Shown piece by piece: positions 1 to 9,216 of a DNA stretch of 64,000 nucleotides. This DNA is from Rheinheimera tangshanensis (GTDB lineage: Bacteria; Pseudomonadota; Gammaproteobacteria; Enterobacterales; Alteromonadaceae): contig NZ_BMLH01000001.1 of NCBI RefSeq assembly GCF_014645135.1, positions 744,001-808,000 of the forward strand, given 5' to 3'. The position numbers and the translations under genes were made by a program. Numbering within the stretch: position 1 is the stretch's first letter; each line of letters starts with the position of its first letter. The notes beneath the pieces were generated by a model that did not search any database, was not told the origin of the DNA, and saw only the letters and a list, made by a program, of their open reading frames with translations.

Positions 1-197
1 ACACCTAAAGCGAAGTTAATGGCAAACAGCTTGCCCCAGAATTTAGTCATGTCGCGGTAAATTTCTTTACCCGTCATCACATACACTGACTCCATGATAG
101 CCAGCAAGAAGGTCATACCCAAAGTTAAGGGTACAAATAAGAAGTGGTACATTGCCGTAGCGGCAAACTGTAACCTTGAGAGTTCTACAACATCCAT
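1..197 (-). CDS. cydA: Cytochrome bd ubiquinol oxidase subunit I, N-terminal part (cut by window edge)
   Basis: The reverse strand encodes 65 residues closely resembling the start of CydA, the haem-bearing subunit of the inner-membrane quinol oxidase that reduces O2 to water at low oxygen. The LSRLQF and [13 protein letters not shown] segments and the [20 protein letters not shown] stretch are characteristic. The His in AMYH (residue 18) lines up with the haem b595 ligand His19 of E. coli CydA. The start ATG at 197 follows a strong GGAGGAG ribosome site. The rest of the gene, and presumably cydB, lies to the left outside the window. Confidence 0.95.
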   Translation of the reverse strand, partial: MDVVELSRLQFAATAMYHFLFVPLTLGMTFLLAIMESVYVMTGKEIYRDMTKFWGKLFAINFALG

Positions 198-430
198 TCG
201 GATTGCTCCTCCATATGGAACTGTGGGTCTGGGCCTAAAGCTCCAGTCAGTAGCTAAAACTCATACATCAGAATGAGTGAAGGCCAAATTACGCCTTTTG
301 TTGCTGGCTGGTGTTGATGCCGATCAAGAAAAATCGATGCTTCAGTTCAAATCCTGGAAAATTTGATAAAAATCGCATCAGTTATTCTGTTACCATCAAA
401 TTCCATATCAGGGGAGTGAAGGCATTAAAG

Positions 431-1240
431 ATGAAAATTTTAGTGATTGGTGCGGGCTGGTTAGGGACTCAACTGGCAACTCAGTTAAAAACAGATGGCC
501 ACGAGTTATGGCTTAGCAGTCGCAGTGCAAGCAAATCTTCTGTGGTGACAGAACAGTTTGGTCATTTTGTGCTGGATTTAGCACAATCTGTGCGGCCTAC
601 TGCTGAGTTGGGGTCTTTATTCAAAGATGCTCTGATCCTTTGTACTGTGCCTGCCAGCCGCTCTGATGGTGAGGGTTATATAAGAGCGCTGACTCAGTTA
701 GCGACTTTGATGAAACAGTTAGGTGCTGCAGCTTGTATTCATTTAAGCAGCACTGGTATTTATGAAGGTTTGACAGGCAATGTGGATGAGAAAAGTCAGC
801 TACAACTCGCGGATCCCCGTATTGCATTGCTGGATGCTGGTGAAAAATTACTAGCAGCGGCAGTGCCTTGCTGTACGTTACGTTTGGCGGGTTTAATTGG
901 TCCTGGCCGTCATCCGGCCCGATTTTTATCCGGTAAGCAAGCCGGCGCGGCTGACGTGGCTGTGAATATGGTGCATAGCAGCGATATCTGCAGCGCTGTT
1001 TCTGCGATAGTTCAGCAGCAGTTATGGCCAGAGCTGTTTAACTTATCCTGTCCTGAATTTTGCTCAAAAGCGGAGTTTTACTTAACGGCTTGTGAACTGG
1101 CCTCCTTGCCAGCTCCGCAGTTTGAGTCGAGCAGCACAGCGACATCAAGCCGCAGAGTACTCAGCACTAAATCTCAGACTATCACTGGTTTTCACTATCA
1201 ATTTGAGTCAGCGTTGGCGGCTTTACCTTTTTGCAGCTGA
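431..1240 (+). CDS. Atypical SDR / NAD(P)-dependent epimerase-dehydratase-like protein (YeeZ type)
   Basis: A 269-residue protein begins with a Rossmann dinucleotide motif (MKILVIGAGWLG, GxGxxG). It continues with an HLSSTGIYEG segment typical of YeeZ-like extended SDR proteins, in which the Tyr replaces the usual YxxxK arrangement. The ATG at 431 is chosen over an upstream in-frame ATG at 311 because the Rossmann strand starts right there and a GGAG-type site precedes it. Substrate is unknown; a cytosolic NAD(P)-dependent oxidoreductase or epimerase is the family-level expectation. It faces copZ convergently with only 8 bp between them. Confidence 0.75.
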   Translation: MKILVIGAGWLGTQLATQLKTDGHELWLSSRSASKSSVVTEQFGHFVLDLAQSVRPTAELGSLFKDALILCTVPASRSDGEGYIRALTQLATLMKQLGAAACIHLSSTGIYEGLTGNVDEKSQLQLADPRIALLDAGEKLLAAAVPCCTLRLAGLIGPGRHPARFLSGKQAGAADVAVNMVHSSDICSAVSAIVQQQLWPELFNLSCPEFCSKAEFYLTACELASLPAPQFESSSTATSSRRVLSTKSQTITGFHYQFESALAALPFCS

Positions 1241-1248
1241 GCTAAACT

Positions 1249-1449
1249 CTAAACTTCTGTAGCCGGGTAACCGGCTTCATCCAGCGCTGCAATAATCTCC
1301 TCAGCCGTTACTATGCTCTCCACACTGACCTGTTGCTGTGCTAAGTCTACTGTCACCTTGGCATCGGTCTGTAGCGCTGCGATCGCTTTATTGACCATAC
1401 TGATGCAGTGATTGCAAGTCATACCCGTAACCTTCAATTGAACTTTCAT
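1249..1449 (-). CDS. copZ: Copper chaperone, HMA domain
   Basis: A 66-residue single-domain HMA protein with the Cu(I)-binding motif GMTCNHC (Cys12 and Cys15). It is expected to carry Cu(I) in the cytoplasm and hand it to the N-terminal HMA domain of the P-type ATPase. The ATG at 1449 follows AGAGGAAA at good spacing; an earlier in-frame start at 1485 would add residues upstream of the HMA fold. It is transcribed divergently from copA, from a shared control region holding matching MerR-type promoter elements, so both should respond to copper through the CueR-like regulator encoded downstream of copA. Confidence 0.9.
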   Translation of the reverse strand: MKVQLKVTGMTCNHCISMVNKAIAALQTDAKVTVDLAQQQVSVESIVTAEEIIAALDEAGYPATEV

Positions 1450-1483
1450 TTTATCTTTCCTCTGTAGTGAATGGGGGGCCACC

Positions 1484-1514
1484 ATGATCTAAGTTTGACC
1501 TGTGGTAAGGTCAA
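1484..1514 (-). promoter_or_regulatory. Candidate CueR-type promoter for copZ
   Basis: Read leftward, TTGACC (1514-1509) is followed by a 19-bp spacer and GATCAT (1489-1484), the long spacing typical of MerR-family promoters. The -35 region carries the 11-mer TTGACCTTACC, identical to that of the copA promoter on the other strand. The second half-site of the operator is poorly conserved here. Confidence 0.6.
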
Positions 1515-1536
1515 CTACTATTTTTTATTTTTTGGG

Positions 1537-1567
1537 TTGACCTTACCCTGATGGCAAGCTTTAGCCT
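1537..1567 (+). promoter_or_regulatory. CueR-type promoter for copA
   Basis: TTGACC (1537-1542) and TAGCCT (1562-1567) are separated by 19 bp. The spacer contains ACCTTAC-N7-GCAAGCT, a partial dyad resembling the CueR operator of E. coli copA. The over-long spacer is the hallmark of promoters activated by DNA distortion by MerR-family regulators. Confidence 0.7.
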
Positions 1568-1611
1568 TATTGCTATCGGGTCATCGCACCTTTTTCATCT
1601 GGAGTCATGGT

Positions 1612-3789
1612 ATGTCTGAACAGATCCAACTGAATATCAATGGAATGAGCTGTGCTTCCTGTGTGGGGCGTATTGAAAAAGCTTTAGCCAAAGTGACAGG
1701 TGTTGAGCAAGTGAGTGTCAATCTGGCCAGTGAAACGGCCACAGTCAGCGGCTTGTCTGTGTCAACTGACTTACTGCTAGCGGCGGTGGAGAAAGCCGGT
1801 TATCAGGCCAGTCTGCCAGAAAAAAAGATCCAGACTGAACAGAAGCAGACTGCTTTTTATCAGCAGGAATGGTGGCCTGTGCTCGCAAGCATGGTACTGA
1901 CCTTACCTTTAGTGCTGCCCATGGTTGGTTTACTTTTTGATCAGGACTGGATGCTGGCTGCGTTTTGGCAATGGCTGCTGGCTACACCAGTACAGTTTTA
2001 TTTTGGTGCACGTTTTTATAAAGCGGGCTGGGCAGCAGTGAAAGCTGGCAGTGGCAATATGGATTTATTGGTGGCTATAGGCACCAGTGCTGCATATGGC
2101 TTGTCCTTGTATTTGTGGTGGAGTTTTACTGCGCTGCATGGACAACACGGCGCGCCTCATTTGTATTTTGAAAGCAGCAGCGCGGTTTTAAGTCTGGTGC
2201 TTTTAGGTAAATATCTGGAACATAAAGCGAAAAAACGCACCACTGATGCACTAAGAGCACTGGAAAACTTAAAACCTGCAGTAGCCACTGTGTTTCAACA
2301 GGGACTCTGGGTGGACGTTAAAGCAGAAACTGTGCAACAAGGCGATTTGGTGTTGGTCAAGCCTGGCGAGCGCGTTCCGGTGGATGCGGTGGTGGAGCAA
2401 GGCCTAAGCCATGTGGATGAGGCCTTGATTAGCGGCGAGTCTGTACCTGTCAGTAAAATGCCGGCTGATAAAGTCACAGGAGGCTCTGTTAATCTGGATG
2501 GTGTACTACAAATCCGTGCTACTGCAGTGGGCGCTGAATCGACCCTGTCCCGCATTATTCAACTGGTAGAGCAGGCGCAGGGAGCCAAGGCTCCAGTGCA
2601 GGCCTTAGTCGATAAAATCAGCGCTATTTTTGTGCCTGTGGTTTTACTGATAGCCCTGGCGACCCTGGTCGGTTGGGGTCTGCTGACAGACAACTGGGTG
2701 ACGGGTATCTTAAATGCAGTTGCTGTATTGGTCATTGCCTGTCCTTGCGCACTGGGATTAGCAACACCAGCAGCTATCATGGCGGGCACAGGTTCAGCCG
2801 CGCGTTCAGGTATTTTGATCAAGGATGCGATAGCGCTGGAGCACGCGAAGGCTGTGACTTTGGTCGTATTTGACAAAACCGGCACCTTAACTCAGGGCAA
2901 AGCTGTGTTGCAGCAAGTCAGCAATCTGGCTGATGAACCTGATGCATTACTATGGGCTGCCTCATTGCAGCAACACAGCGAACATCCGCTGGCTAAAGCT
3001 GTAGTGAATTACGCCACAGCGCATCAGGTGGCCGCTTTGGAGGTGACTGAGTTTCAGGTGATCGCAGGTAAAGGGGTGCAAGGCAAAGTACAAGGGCACA
3101 ACCTGATTCTTGGCAGTAGTCACTGGATGCAGCAGTTGGGCATAGAGTTGCCAGTGGATCAGATTAAAACCAGTGGCGCTTCCGTGTCCTGGTTAGCTGA
3201 GCAACAAGCTAACGACAGCTATAAGTTAGTCGCACTGTTTTGTTTTACCGACGAATTAAAGCCTGATGCAGTGCAAGCTGTGAATTTGTTAAAGCAACAA
3301 GCTATTGCTGTCGCCATGCTGACAGGTGATAGTAAACAAAGTGCGGCACTCATAGCGCAGCAGCTGGATTTAACTGACTGGAAGGCAGAGGTGTTACCGG
3401 CAGACAAAGCTGCGGCCATTCAGAACTGGCAGCAGCAGGGTTATCGGGTGGCTATGGTTGGCGATGGTATTAATGATGCCCCAGCTTTAGCCCAGGCGGA
3501 TTTAGGTATAGCGATGGCGAGTGGTACTGAAGTGGCTGTCAGTGCTTCGGCTATGACCCTAATGCGCAGTAAGCCCTCTCTGGTGAGTGCAGCGTTGCAG
3601 ATAGCGCGGCTGAGCTACCGTAAAATTCAGCAGAATTTGTTTTGGGTTTTTATTTTTAATGTGATCGGTATTCCTTTGGCTGCTTTGGGTTATTTAAATC
3701 CGGTTATTGCTGGAGCTGCTATGGCGTGCAGCAGTTTATTTGTCATTAGCAATGCCTTGTTGTTACAGCGTTGGAGAGCTCATGAGTAA
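1612..3789 (+). CDS. copA: Cu(I)-translocating P1B-type ATPase
   Basis: A 725-residue inner-membrane ATPase that exports Cu(I) to the periplasm. One N-terminal HMA domain carries GMSCASC. The core has the ISGES actuator motif, the transmembrane CPC motif (Cys377-Pro-Cys379), the phosphorylated DKTGT (Asp421), SEHP and GDGINDAP. Length is normal for a single-HMA CopA. ATG at 1612 is chosen because GGAG lies 7 bp upstream; the longer frame from 1570 would start inside the promoter region. It is divergent from copZ and its 3' end overlaps cueR by 8 bp. Confidence 0.95.
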   Translation: MSEQIQLNINGMSCASCVGRIEKALAKVTGVEQVSVNLASETATVSGLSVSTDLLLAAVEKAGYQASLPEKKIQTEQKQTAFYQQEWWPVLASMVLTLPLVLPMVGLLFDQDWMLAAFWQWLLATPVQFYFGARFYKAGWAAVKAGSGNMDLLVAIGTSAAYGLSLYLWWSFTALHGQHGAPHLYFESSSAVLSLVLLGKYLEHKAKKRTTDALRALENLKPAVATVFQQGLWVDVKAETVQQGDLVLVKPGERVPVDAVVEQGLSHVDEALISGESVPVSKMPADKVTGGSVNLDGVLQIRATAVGAESTLSRIIQLVEQAQGAKAPVQALVDKISAIFVPVVLLIALATLVGWGLLTDNWVTGILNAVAVLVIACPCALGLATPAAIMAGTGSAARSGILIKDAIALEHAKAVTLVVFDKTGTLTQGKAVLQQVSNLADEPDALLWAASLQQHSEHPLAKAVVNYATAHQVAALEVTEFQVIAGKGVQGKVQGHNLILGSSHWMQQLGIELPVDQIKTSGASVSWLAEQQANDSYKLVALFCFTDELKPDAVQAVNLLKQQAIAVAMLTGDSKQSAALIAQQLDLTDWKAEVLPADKAAAIQNWQQQGYRVAMVGDGINDAPALAQADLGIAMASGTEVAVSASAMTLMRSKPSLVSAALQIARLSYRKIQQNLFWVFIFNVIGIPLAALGYLNPVIAGAAMACSSLFVISNALLLQRWRAHE

Positions 3790-4192
3790 AATGATGACAA
3801 CCTTAGTGACCATAGGCCAGGCGGCTAAACAAACCGGACTTTCTGCCAAAATGATCCGGCATTATGAAGAAGCGGGTTTGCTTAAAAAAGCCAACAGGAC
3901 AGATGCCGGGTACCGCTTGTACAACAGTCAACAGCTGCAACAACTGAGTTTTATTAAACAAGCCCGAACTTTGGGTTTTTCTATTGCTCAGGTCAGTTCT
4001 TTACTGGATTTATGGCGAAATCCACAGCGCAGCAGCAAAGAGGTCAAACAATTGGCCGAACAGCATCTGGATGAAATTAAACAAAAAGTCGCCGAGCTGC
4101 AGCAGATGCAAAAGGTATTACAGCAATTAGCGGATAGCTGTTGTGGGGATGATCAACCCCAGTGTGCAATTCTGGATGGCTTACAAAAATAA
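3782..4192 (+). CDS. cueR: MerR-family copper-responsive regulator (CueR-like)
   Basis: A 136-residue MerR-type activator: N-terminal winged helix (IGQAAKQTGLSAKMIRHYEEAGLL), a long dimerisation helix, and a C-terminal metal loop CCGDDQPQC. The first and last Cys of that loop are eight residues apart, as are Cys112 and Cys120 that bind Cu(I) in E. coli CueR. The gene overlaps the copA stop (ATG at 3782; further ATGs at 3791 and 3794 are possible), so it is co-transcribed with its target. It probably acts on the two 19-bp-spacer promoters between copZ and copA. Confidence 0.9.
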   Translation: MSKMMTTLVTIGQAAKQTGLSAKMIRHYEEAGLLKKANRTDAGYRLYNSQQLQQLSFIKQARTLGFSIAQVSSLLDLWRNPQRSSKEVKQLAEQHLDEIKQKVAELQQMQKVLQQLADSCCGDDQPQCAILDGLQK

Positions 4193-4213
4193 AAGCTGGA
4201 GCTTTTTAAAAAA

Positions 4214-4239
4214 AAGATCCCGACTTTTGTCGGGATCTT
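4214..4239 (-). terminator. Rho-independent terminator between cueR and the subtilase
   Basis: Perfect 11-bp stem AAGATCCCGAC / GTCGGGATCTT with a TTTT loop. The A-run to its left (about 4207-4213) becomes a U-tract for leftward transcripts, so it mainly ends the subtilase message; it may also stop rightward read-through from cueR. Confidence 0.8.
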
Positions 4240-4257
4240 CAGCTAAAAGCCCAGGGA

Positions 4258-6033
4258 TTAAGGCTGATAAGAGGTTGTTAAAGTGATACCTGATGCCGCT
4301 GTGTAACCACGAATACCAATATGGTAAGTGGCTGCTACAGGGTTATTAAAGGTACAGCTTTCTGTATTGCCATTGAGGTATGGACGGCAATCATAGGTTG
4401 ACGTCGTCGGTTGTGAACCGCGACGGACATATAGATCCGCATCACCTGTACCGCCAGAGGTATTGACAGTCAGTACTCTCATACCCGCTGGTACTACGAC
4501 TGTGTAGTATTTCCAGCTATTTGCACCGACACTGATGTTGTTGATGGTCGAGGTTGCTCCTGTACCACCGCCGCCGCCGGTGCCTGATGCAGCAGCTACA
4601 GCAGCTGCTGCATCAACAATACCAGTACCACAACTGGTACAAGTCGCAGGGAAAGAACGGGTGGTGGTTTTCAGGATGGTTTCAATTTCATCTGGTGTTG
4701 CCGCTGGTTTTTTCTGGGCAATTAATGCCGCTACACCAGCCACATGAGGTGCAGCCATGGATGTACCTTGGCTGTAACCGTAGCTGTCTGAACCCGGTGT
4801 AGTAGTTCCAGTGTTGTAAGTCGACAGAATACCATTTGGATCATTAGCCGAGTTCATCGCGCCACCAGGTGCAGCGACATCAATAGAGGTACCGTAGTTT
4901 GAGTAGTAAGCACGACCACCGCTGCGATTGGTGGAGGCTACGTTGACAACACCAGCGCAGTTACCTGGGTTGAAGTTGTTGGCGTTACCGTTGTCGTTAC
5001 CTGATGCAATGACAACCACAGTGCCACGTGAGCGGGCTGAATTAATAGCTGCCTGGGTGGTAGAGTCACATGCGCCTGAACCACCTAAACTCATGTTGAT
5101 GACTTTTGCGGGGTTAGCGTTCGCTGGAACACCGGACACTGTGCCACCTGAAGCCCAGATAATACCGTCTGCGATATCTGAAGTATAACCACCACATTTG
5201 CCCAGTACACGCACTGGTACTACTTTAGCGCCATAGGCAACACCAGCTACACCTGAACCGTTATTGGTCACTGCAGCGACTGTACCAGCGACGTGCGTAC
5301 CATGCCATGAAGAATCTTGTGCTGGGTTTGAGCCGCCGCATTCATTGGCCAACACCCAGTCACCCGGATCCCTCGCATCAGAGTCACGAGCATTTCCATC
5401 GTTACCGACAAAACTGTCAGAAATCATGTCGTAGCCAGGCAGGATATTGGCATTTAAATCAGCGTGCGGACGGTAACCTGTGTCTAACACAGCCACTACC
5501 ACACCAGCTCCTGTGGCATTATCCCATGCAGTGTTTGCACGTAAACCGCCTGTAGACTCGTAGTAATGCCATTGACTGGTGTACTGCGTGTCGTTTGGTG
5601 TTGCTGCGATTTGTAACATGCGGTCTTCTTCAACCGATTCTACCATTGGGTCCTGAGCAAGCAGTTCGATCGTACGAGCTGTTTCAGCTTTTGACAGACG
5701 GCGCTCCGCTTTTACTACATGGCGGTTGGCTACCGCTAAAGAACGCACAAAGCTCATAGGCTCACCAGCTCGGCTGGATAATTCAGCAGCGGCATGAGCT
5801 TTTAACTGACTGACTGAGTTTGCAGCCATGCCGGTTAAACCCTGAGCAGATAAAGTGGCAGCACTTTTATACTTGACGATAAAACGGGTTGGTGGCTCGA
5901 TAGCTTTGGTTTCATTGATCTCTGCAGTGATACCAGATTTTTGGGGGGCAGCCTGTACAGCAGTCGCCACCAAGGACAGCGCGGACAAAGTAAGCAATGA
6001 GACTTTGGATAAGTTAAATATTTTATGTTGCAT
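4258..6033 (-). CDS. Secreted subtilisin-family (S8) serine protease with C-terminal PPC domain
   Basis: A 591-residue pre-pro-protease. A signal peptide ends near Ala28, then an I9-like propeptide (about 45-140). The S8 catalytic domain has Asp184 (VLDTGY), His244 (HGTHVAGT), Asn346 (ASGN, oxyanion hole) and Ser425 (GTSMAAPH). A Gly-rich linker (486-492) leads to a PPC beta-sandwich (about 497-591) of the kind usually removed during maturation. ATG at 6033 starts directly at the signal peptide and follows GAGAG; the longer frame from 6075 would add a hydrophilic extension. Expected to be an extracellular endopeptidase. It stands alone between two terminators. Confidence 0.93.
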   Translation of the reverse strand: MQHKIFNLSKVSLLTLSALSLVATAVQAAPQKSGITAEINETKAIEPPTRFIVKYKSAATLSAQGLTGMAANSVSQLKAHAAAELSSRAGEPMSFVRSLAVANRHVVKAERRLSKAETARTIELLAQDPMVESVEEDRMLQIAATPNDTQYTSQWHYYESTGGLRANTAWDNATGAGVVVAVLDTGYRPHADLNANILPGYDMISDSFVGNDGNARDSDARDPGDWVLANECGGSNPAQDSSWHGTHVAGTVAAVTNNGSGVAGVAYGAKVVPVRVLGKCGGYTSDIADGIIWASGGTVSGVPANANPAKVINMSLGGSGACDSTTQAAINSARSRGTVVVIASGNDNGNANNFNPGNCAGVVNVASTNRSGGRAYYSNYGTSIDVAAPGGAMNSANDPNGILSTYNTGTTTPGSDSYGYSQGTSMAAPHVAGVAALIAQKKPAATPDEIETILKTTTRSFPATCTSCGTGIVDAAAAVAAASGTGGGGGTGATSTINNISVGANSWKYYTVVVPAGMRVLTVNTSGGTGDADLYVRRGSQPTTSTYDCRPYLNGNTESCTFNNPVAATYHIGIRGYTAASGITLTTSYQP

Positions 6034-6426
6034 TTTGTTCTCTCGGATTATTGTTATGTGAATTGCCTCATCCATGGAAACCCTGTCCCTTATTTAGTTA
6101 ATGTACTGGGCAGGCAATAGGATAATTAGTCAATATTTTGTTAATGTAAATAGGTGTATATTTATCAAATTTAATCTTTTGTTTTCAATTTTTCGGTTTT
6201 ATCAGAGTTGTATGCGATAAGTTGCTTGTGTGGGGCGGCGAAAATGCTGGGTTTGATTACAATTTGTCACAAGTGTATATTTGTTGAAAAAAGTTATTAG
6301 ATATATTAAAAAGGTATAATGAGTGGTTTTTTATTGGTCTGTTGTCTGTTTTTTGTTGGTCTTTGCCACTACCGGCAGAGTAACTGGCAGTAAAAAAGCC
6401 CTGAGATCAGGGCTTTTTCATTCTGT
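6034..6426. other. 393-bp intergenic region
   Basis: No gene is visible. The segment is AT-rich and must contain the promoter of the leftward subtilase gene plus the terminator of the multicopper oxidase gene at its right end. I could not pick a single convincing -35/-10 pair. Confidence 0.5.
6393..6418 (-). terminator. Terminator of the copper-oxidase gene cluster
   Basis: AAAAAGCCCTGA pairs with TCAGGGCTTTTT around a two-base apex, with A/T tracts at both ends. It sits 9 bp past the multicopper oxidase stop codon. Confidence 0.8.
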
Positions 6427-7812
6427 TTAATGGTGGGAGTGTGAATTCGGTTTTCTTACTTTCAGTGTATCTGTACTTTCTGTGGTATCCGCTTGTGCGG
6501 ATGTCACTTCTGGTACTTCTCCTGTCCATTCCTGAGCTATAGTACCGGCTGGATGTGGATACCAGCCCGGATCTTTGTAATCGCCAGGTGCCTGATCTTT
6601 CCGGACTTTAAACACGCTGAACATACCGCCCATTTCCACGGAGCCAAAAGGTCCATCACCTGACATCATTGGTAAGGTATTAGCAGGTAGCGGCATCTTC
6701 ATTTCAGTCATATCTGCCATACCACGTTCACCCATGACCATATAATCCGGCACCAGTTTATTGATTTTTTGCATCAAACCACTGTGATCCACCCCAATCA
6801 GCGTCGGTACGTCATGGCCCATCGCATTCATCGTATGATGCGATTTGTGGCAATGGAAAGCCCAGTCACCTTCTTCGTCCGCCAGTAATTCAATTTGTCG
6901 CATCTGACCTACAGCCACATCTGTGGTGACTTCAGGCCAGCGGGCAGAAGGCGGCACAGGACCACCGTCTGTGCCTGTGACTGTAAATTCATGACCGTGA
7001 ATATGAATAGGGTGATTGGTCATGGTCAGATTACCCACCCGGATCCGGACTTTATCGTTTTTACGCACCACTAAAGGATCGATGCCAGGGAAGACACGAC
7101 TATTCCAGGTCCAGAGATTAAAGTCGGTCATGGTCATGATTTTTGGCGTGGCACTGCCAGGCTCTATATCGTAAGCATTCAGCAGAAAACAGAAATCGCG
7201 GTCCACTTCGTCGATATGGGGATGGGCCTCTTTTGGATGGGTGATCCACATGCCCATCATACCCATCGCCATTTGTACCATTTCGTCGGCATGAGGGTGA
7301 TACATAAAAGTACCGGGGCGGCGGGCGATGAACTCATACATAAAGGTTTTACCGGGCTTGATGGCGCGCTGATTTAAGCCGGCGACTCCATCCATACCAT
7401 TAGGTAAACGCTGACCATGCCAGTGGATAGAGGTATGTTCGGGTAACTTGTTGGTGACAAAAATCCGCACTCTGTCGCCTTCCACCACTTCAATCGTAGG
7501 GCCTGGCGACTGGCCGTTATAACCCCATAAATGCGCTTTCATCCCTGGTGCCAGTTCACGCACTACAGGCTCTGCCACCAGATGAAATTCTTTTACGCCA
7601 TTATTCATCCGCCACGGCAAAGTCCAGCCGTTTAGCGTGACAACAGGGTTATAAGGTCGGCCAGTGTTGGGTATTAAGGGATCCATAGTGTCAGCGGATT
7701 GCTGGATCACAGGTTCAGGCAAGGTGGCCATTGAGCTTTTGCTGACTGCGGCTACACCTACAGCAGCTGTAATAGCACCGACTTTTTTTAATAAATCACG
7801 ACGGGTGAGCAT
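6427..7812 (-). CDS. Periplasmic multicopper oxidase (Tat substrate)
   Basis: A 461-residue multicopper oxidase. The four copper-binding clusters are visible in order: HWHG (130-133), YHPH (171-174), HPIHIHGH (267-274) and HCHKSHHTMNAM (320-331), the last carrying the type 1 Cys and a Met axial ligand candidate. The N-terminus TRRDLLKK followed by a hydrophobic stretch is a twin-arginine signal, so it should be exported folded. Such enzymes oxidise Cu(I) or organic substrates with O2. A His tail (HSHH) ends it. ATG at 7812 is preferred over GTG at 7815 because AGGAG is then at normal spacing. Last gene of the leftward copper cluster. Confidence 0.9.
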   Translation of the reverse strand: MLTRRDLLKKVGAITAAVGVAAVSKSSMATLPEPVIQQSADTMDPLIPNTGRPYNPVVTLNGWTLPWRMNNGVKEFHLVAEPVVRELAPGMKAHLWGYNGQSPGPTIEVVEGDRVRIFVTNKLPEHTSIHWHGQRLPNGMDGVAGLNQRAIKPGKTFMYEFIARRPGTFMYHPHADEMVQMAMGMMGMWITHPKEAHPHIDEVDRDFCFLLNAYDIEPGSATPKIMTMTDFNLWTWNSRVFPGIDPLVVRKNDKVRIRVGNLTMTNHPIHIHGHEFTVTGTDGGPVPPSARWPEVTTDVAVGQMRQIELLADEEGDWAFHCHKSHHTMNAMGHDVPTLIGVDHSGLMQKINKLVPDYMVMGERGMADMTEMKMPLPANTLPMMSGDGPFGSVEMGGMFSVFKVRKDQAPGDYKDPGWYPHPAGTIAQEWTGEVPEVTSAQADTTESTDTLKVRKPNSHSHH

Positions 7813-7824
7813 CACATTCTCCTG

Positions 7825-9216
7825 TTAATGACCAGCTGCAGTAGCTGAAGTGTTGGTAATTTCCGTTGCTGTTGGCAGCTGCAGTGTTGGGCTGCCCCAC
7901 AGCGCTTGTTGTAAAGCCAGTTGTGAGAGATAAAAATCGCGTTGTGCTGTCATTTGTCCTGTCACAGTGCTGACCTGTGCCTGAGTGTCGGCAATCAGTT
8001 CAAATACACCAATCAGCATGCCGTTATACCGCAGTACATTTTGCTGATTGATTTTCTGCGCCAGTGGCACTAGCTGGTCCTGATAATGCCGGGCAACCTG
8101 ATAAGAATGCTGCTGCAGGCTGTAAGCCTGACGTACTTCAGACAACGCTTTTTGTTCCAGAGCTTTGGCTTGCCACCAGGCTTGCAGGTATTGCGCCTGA
8201 GCTTTGTTGATACGCTGTGCGCCAGAGTCAAACAAGGGTAATTCAATGCCTAAAGCCACTTCACGTTCTGCACTGTGTTGCACTGATCCTGCAATTTCAC
8301 CAGATAAACCGCGGACAAAACGGCTGTTCTCATTTTGCTCAAGTTGTAACTGTAGTTGCTTTAATCTGACTTTAGCTTGTTGCAGATCCAATCGTTGTTC
8401 CAGCGCTTGTTGTTCTAACTGATGTTGTGGTTGCATTTCAGTCGGAATCGCAGGCAGGTAAGCGGGTAATTGCAAGGAAACTGCAGCGTCAGACAGACCA
8501 AGCGCAAGAAGAAGGCGCTCGCGACTTTGTTGTTGCTGTTGTTGTGCTGTCGCCAGTTGCAGACGAATTTCTGCGGCAAACTTTTGTTGGCGTGCGTGCT
8601 GCAGTTCACTGTAGTTGCCGACCTGATACATGCGACTGGCCAGTTCAGCCGAGGCGTCTATTGCTTCCTGTACTGTCTGCAAATAGCTAAAACGCTGTTG
8701 TGCCACCACGGCTTCAATAAAAGCGCTGCGACTTTGGCTTAACAATTCCTGCAACTGAAGAGCCACCTGCTGTTGCTGTTGCCTAGCCTGTTGTTCTGCT
8801 ATGGCCTGATTGGATTTGAAAAACAGAAAGCCAAATAAGTCAAAAGAGAAATCAAGTTCTGTGTTATAGCCTTCTTCTTCGCGGCTGCGGATCACTCTCA
8901 GGCCCGGATTAGGTAACAAACCGGCCTGAGCCAACTCAGCTCGGCTAATGTCCAAAGATGACAAACTCGCCAGAAACTCAGGGTTGTTTAATACCGCGAT
9001 ACGACTGACGTTATGCAATGACAAAGGCCCGGCTAATAGTCGTTCCACTTCCTGTTCAGTCTCTGCTCTTAACGCCGGGTCTACCGGAGCCAGAGTCAGC
9101 TGTTGCCGTTCGGCTTGTTGTATCAGCGCATTGTTTTGTTGCAGCTGAGAGGTCCCGGCACAAGCGCTCAGTAAAACCAGCGCGGCCAAAGGCGATAATT
9201 TAGTGATGATGCTCAT
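7825..9216 (-). CDS. TolC-family outer-membrane efflux lipoprotein (CusC/CzcC-like)
   Basis: A 463-residue lipoprotein with lipobox LSAC near residue 19 and two Gln-rich, coiled-coil-forming halves typical of the TolC/OEP fold. It is expected to form the trimeric outer-membrane channel of an efflux system. The gene starts inside the end of the His-repeat gene (17-bp overlap, GGAG upstream of ATG 9216) and ends 12 bp before the multicopper oxidase, so all three are one operon. Unusually, no RND pump or adaptor gene adjoins it; the RND pair at 44.7-48.9 kb is far away and looks drug-type. Confidence 0.85.
   Translation of the reverse strand: MSIITKLSPLAALVLLSACAGTSQLQQNNALIQQAERQQLTLAPVDPALRAETEQEVERLLAGPLSLHNVSRIAVLNNPEFLASLSSLDISRAELAQAGLLPNPGLRVIRSREEEGYNTELDFSFDLFGFLFFKSNQAIAEQQARQQQQQVALQLQELLSQSRSAFIEAVVAQQRFSYLQTVQEAIDASAELASRMYQVGNYSELQHARQQKFAAEIRLQLATAQQQQQQSRERLLLALGLSDAAVSLQLPAYLPAIPTEMQPQHQLEQQALEQRLDLQQAKVRLKQLQLQLEQNENSRFVRGLSGEIAGSVQHSAEREVALGIELPLFDSGAQRINKAQAQYLQAWWQAKALEQKALSEVRQAYSLQQHSYQVARHYQDQLVPLAQKINQQNVLRYNGMLIGVFELIADTQAQVSTVTGQMTAQRDFYLSQLALQQALWGSPTLQLPTATEITNTSATAAGH

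Noticed and set aside
311-430. N-terminal extension of the YeeZ-like SDR
   Set aside because: The Rossmann motif starts exactly at the ATG at 431, and the extension has no conserved character.
2295-2885. Two reverse ORFs inside copA
   Set aside because: Frame shadows of the strongly conserved copA coding sequence; Ser/Thr-rich composition typical of antisense frames.
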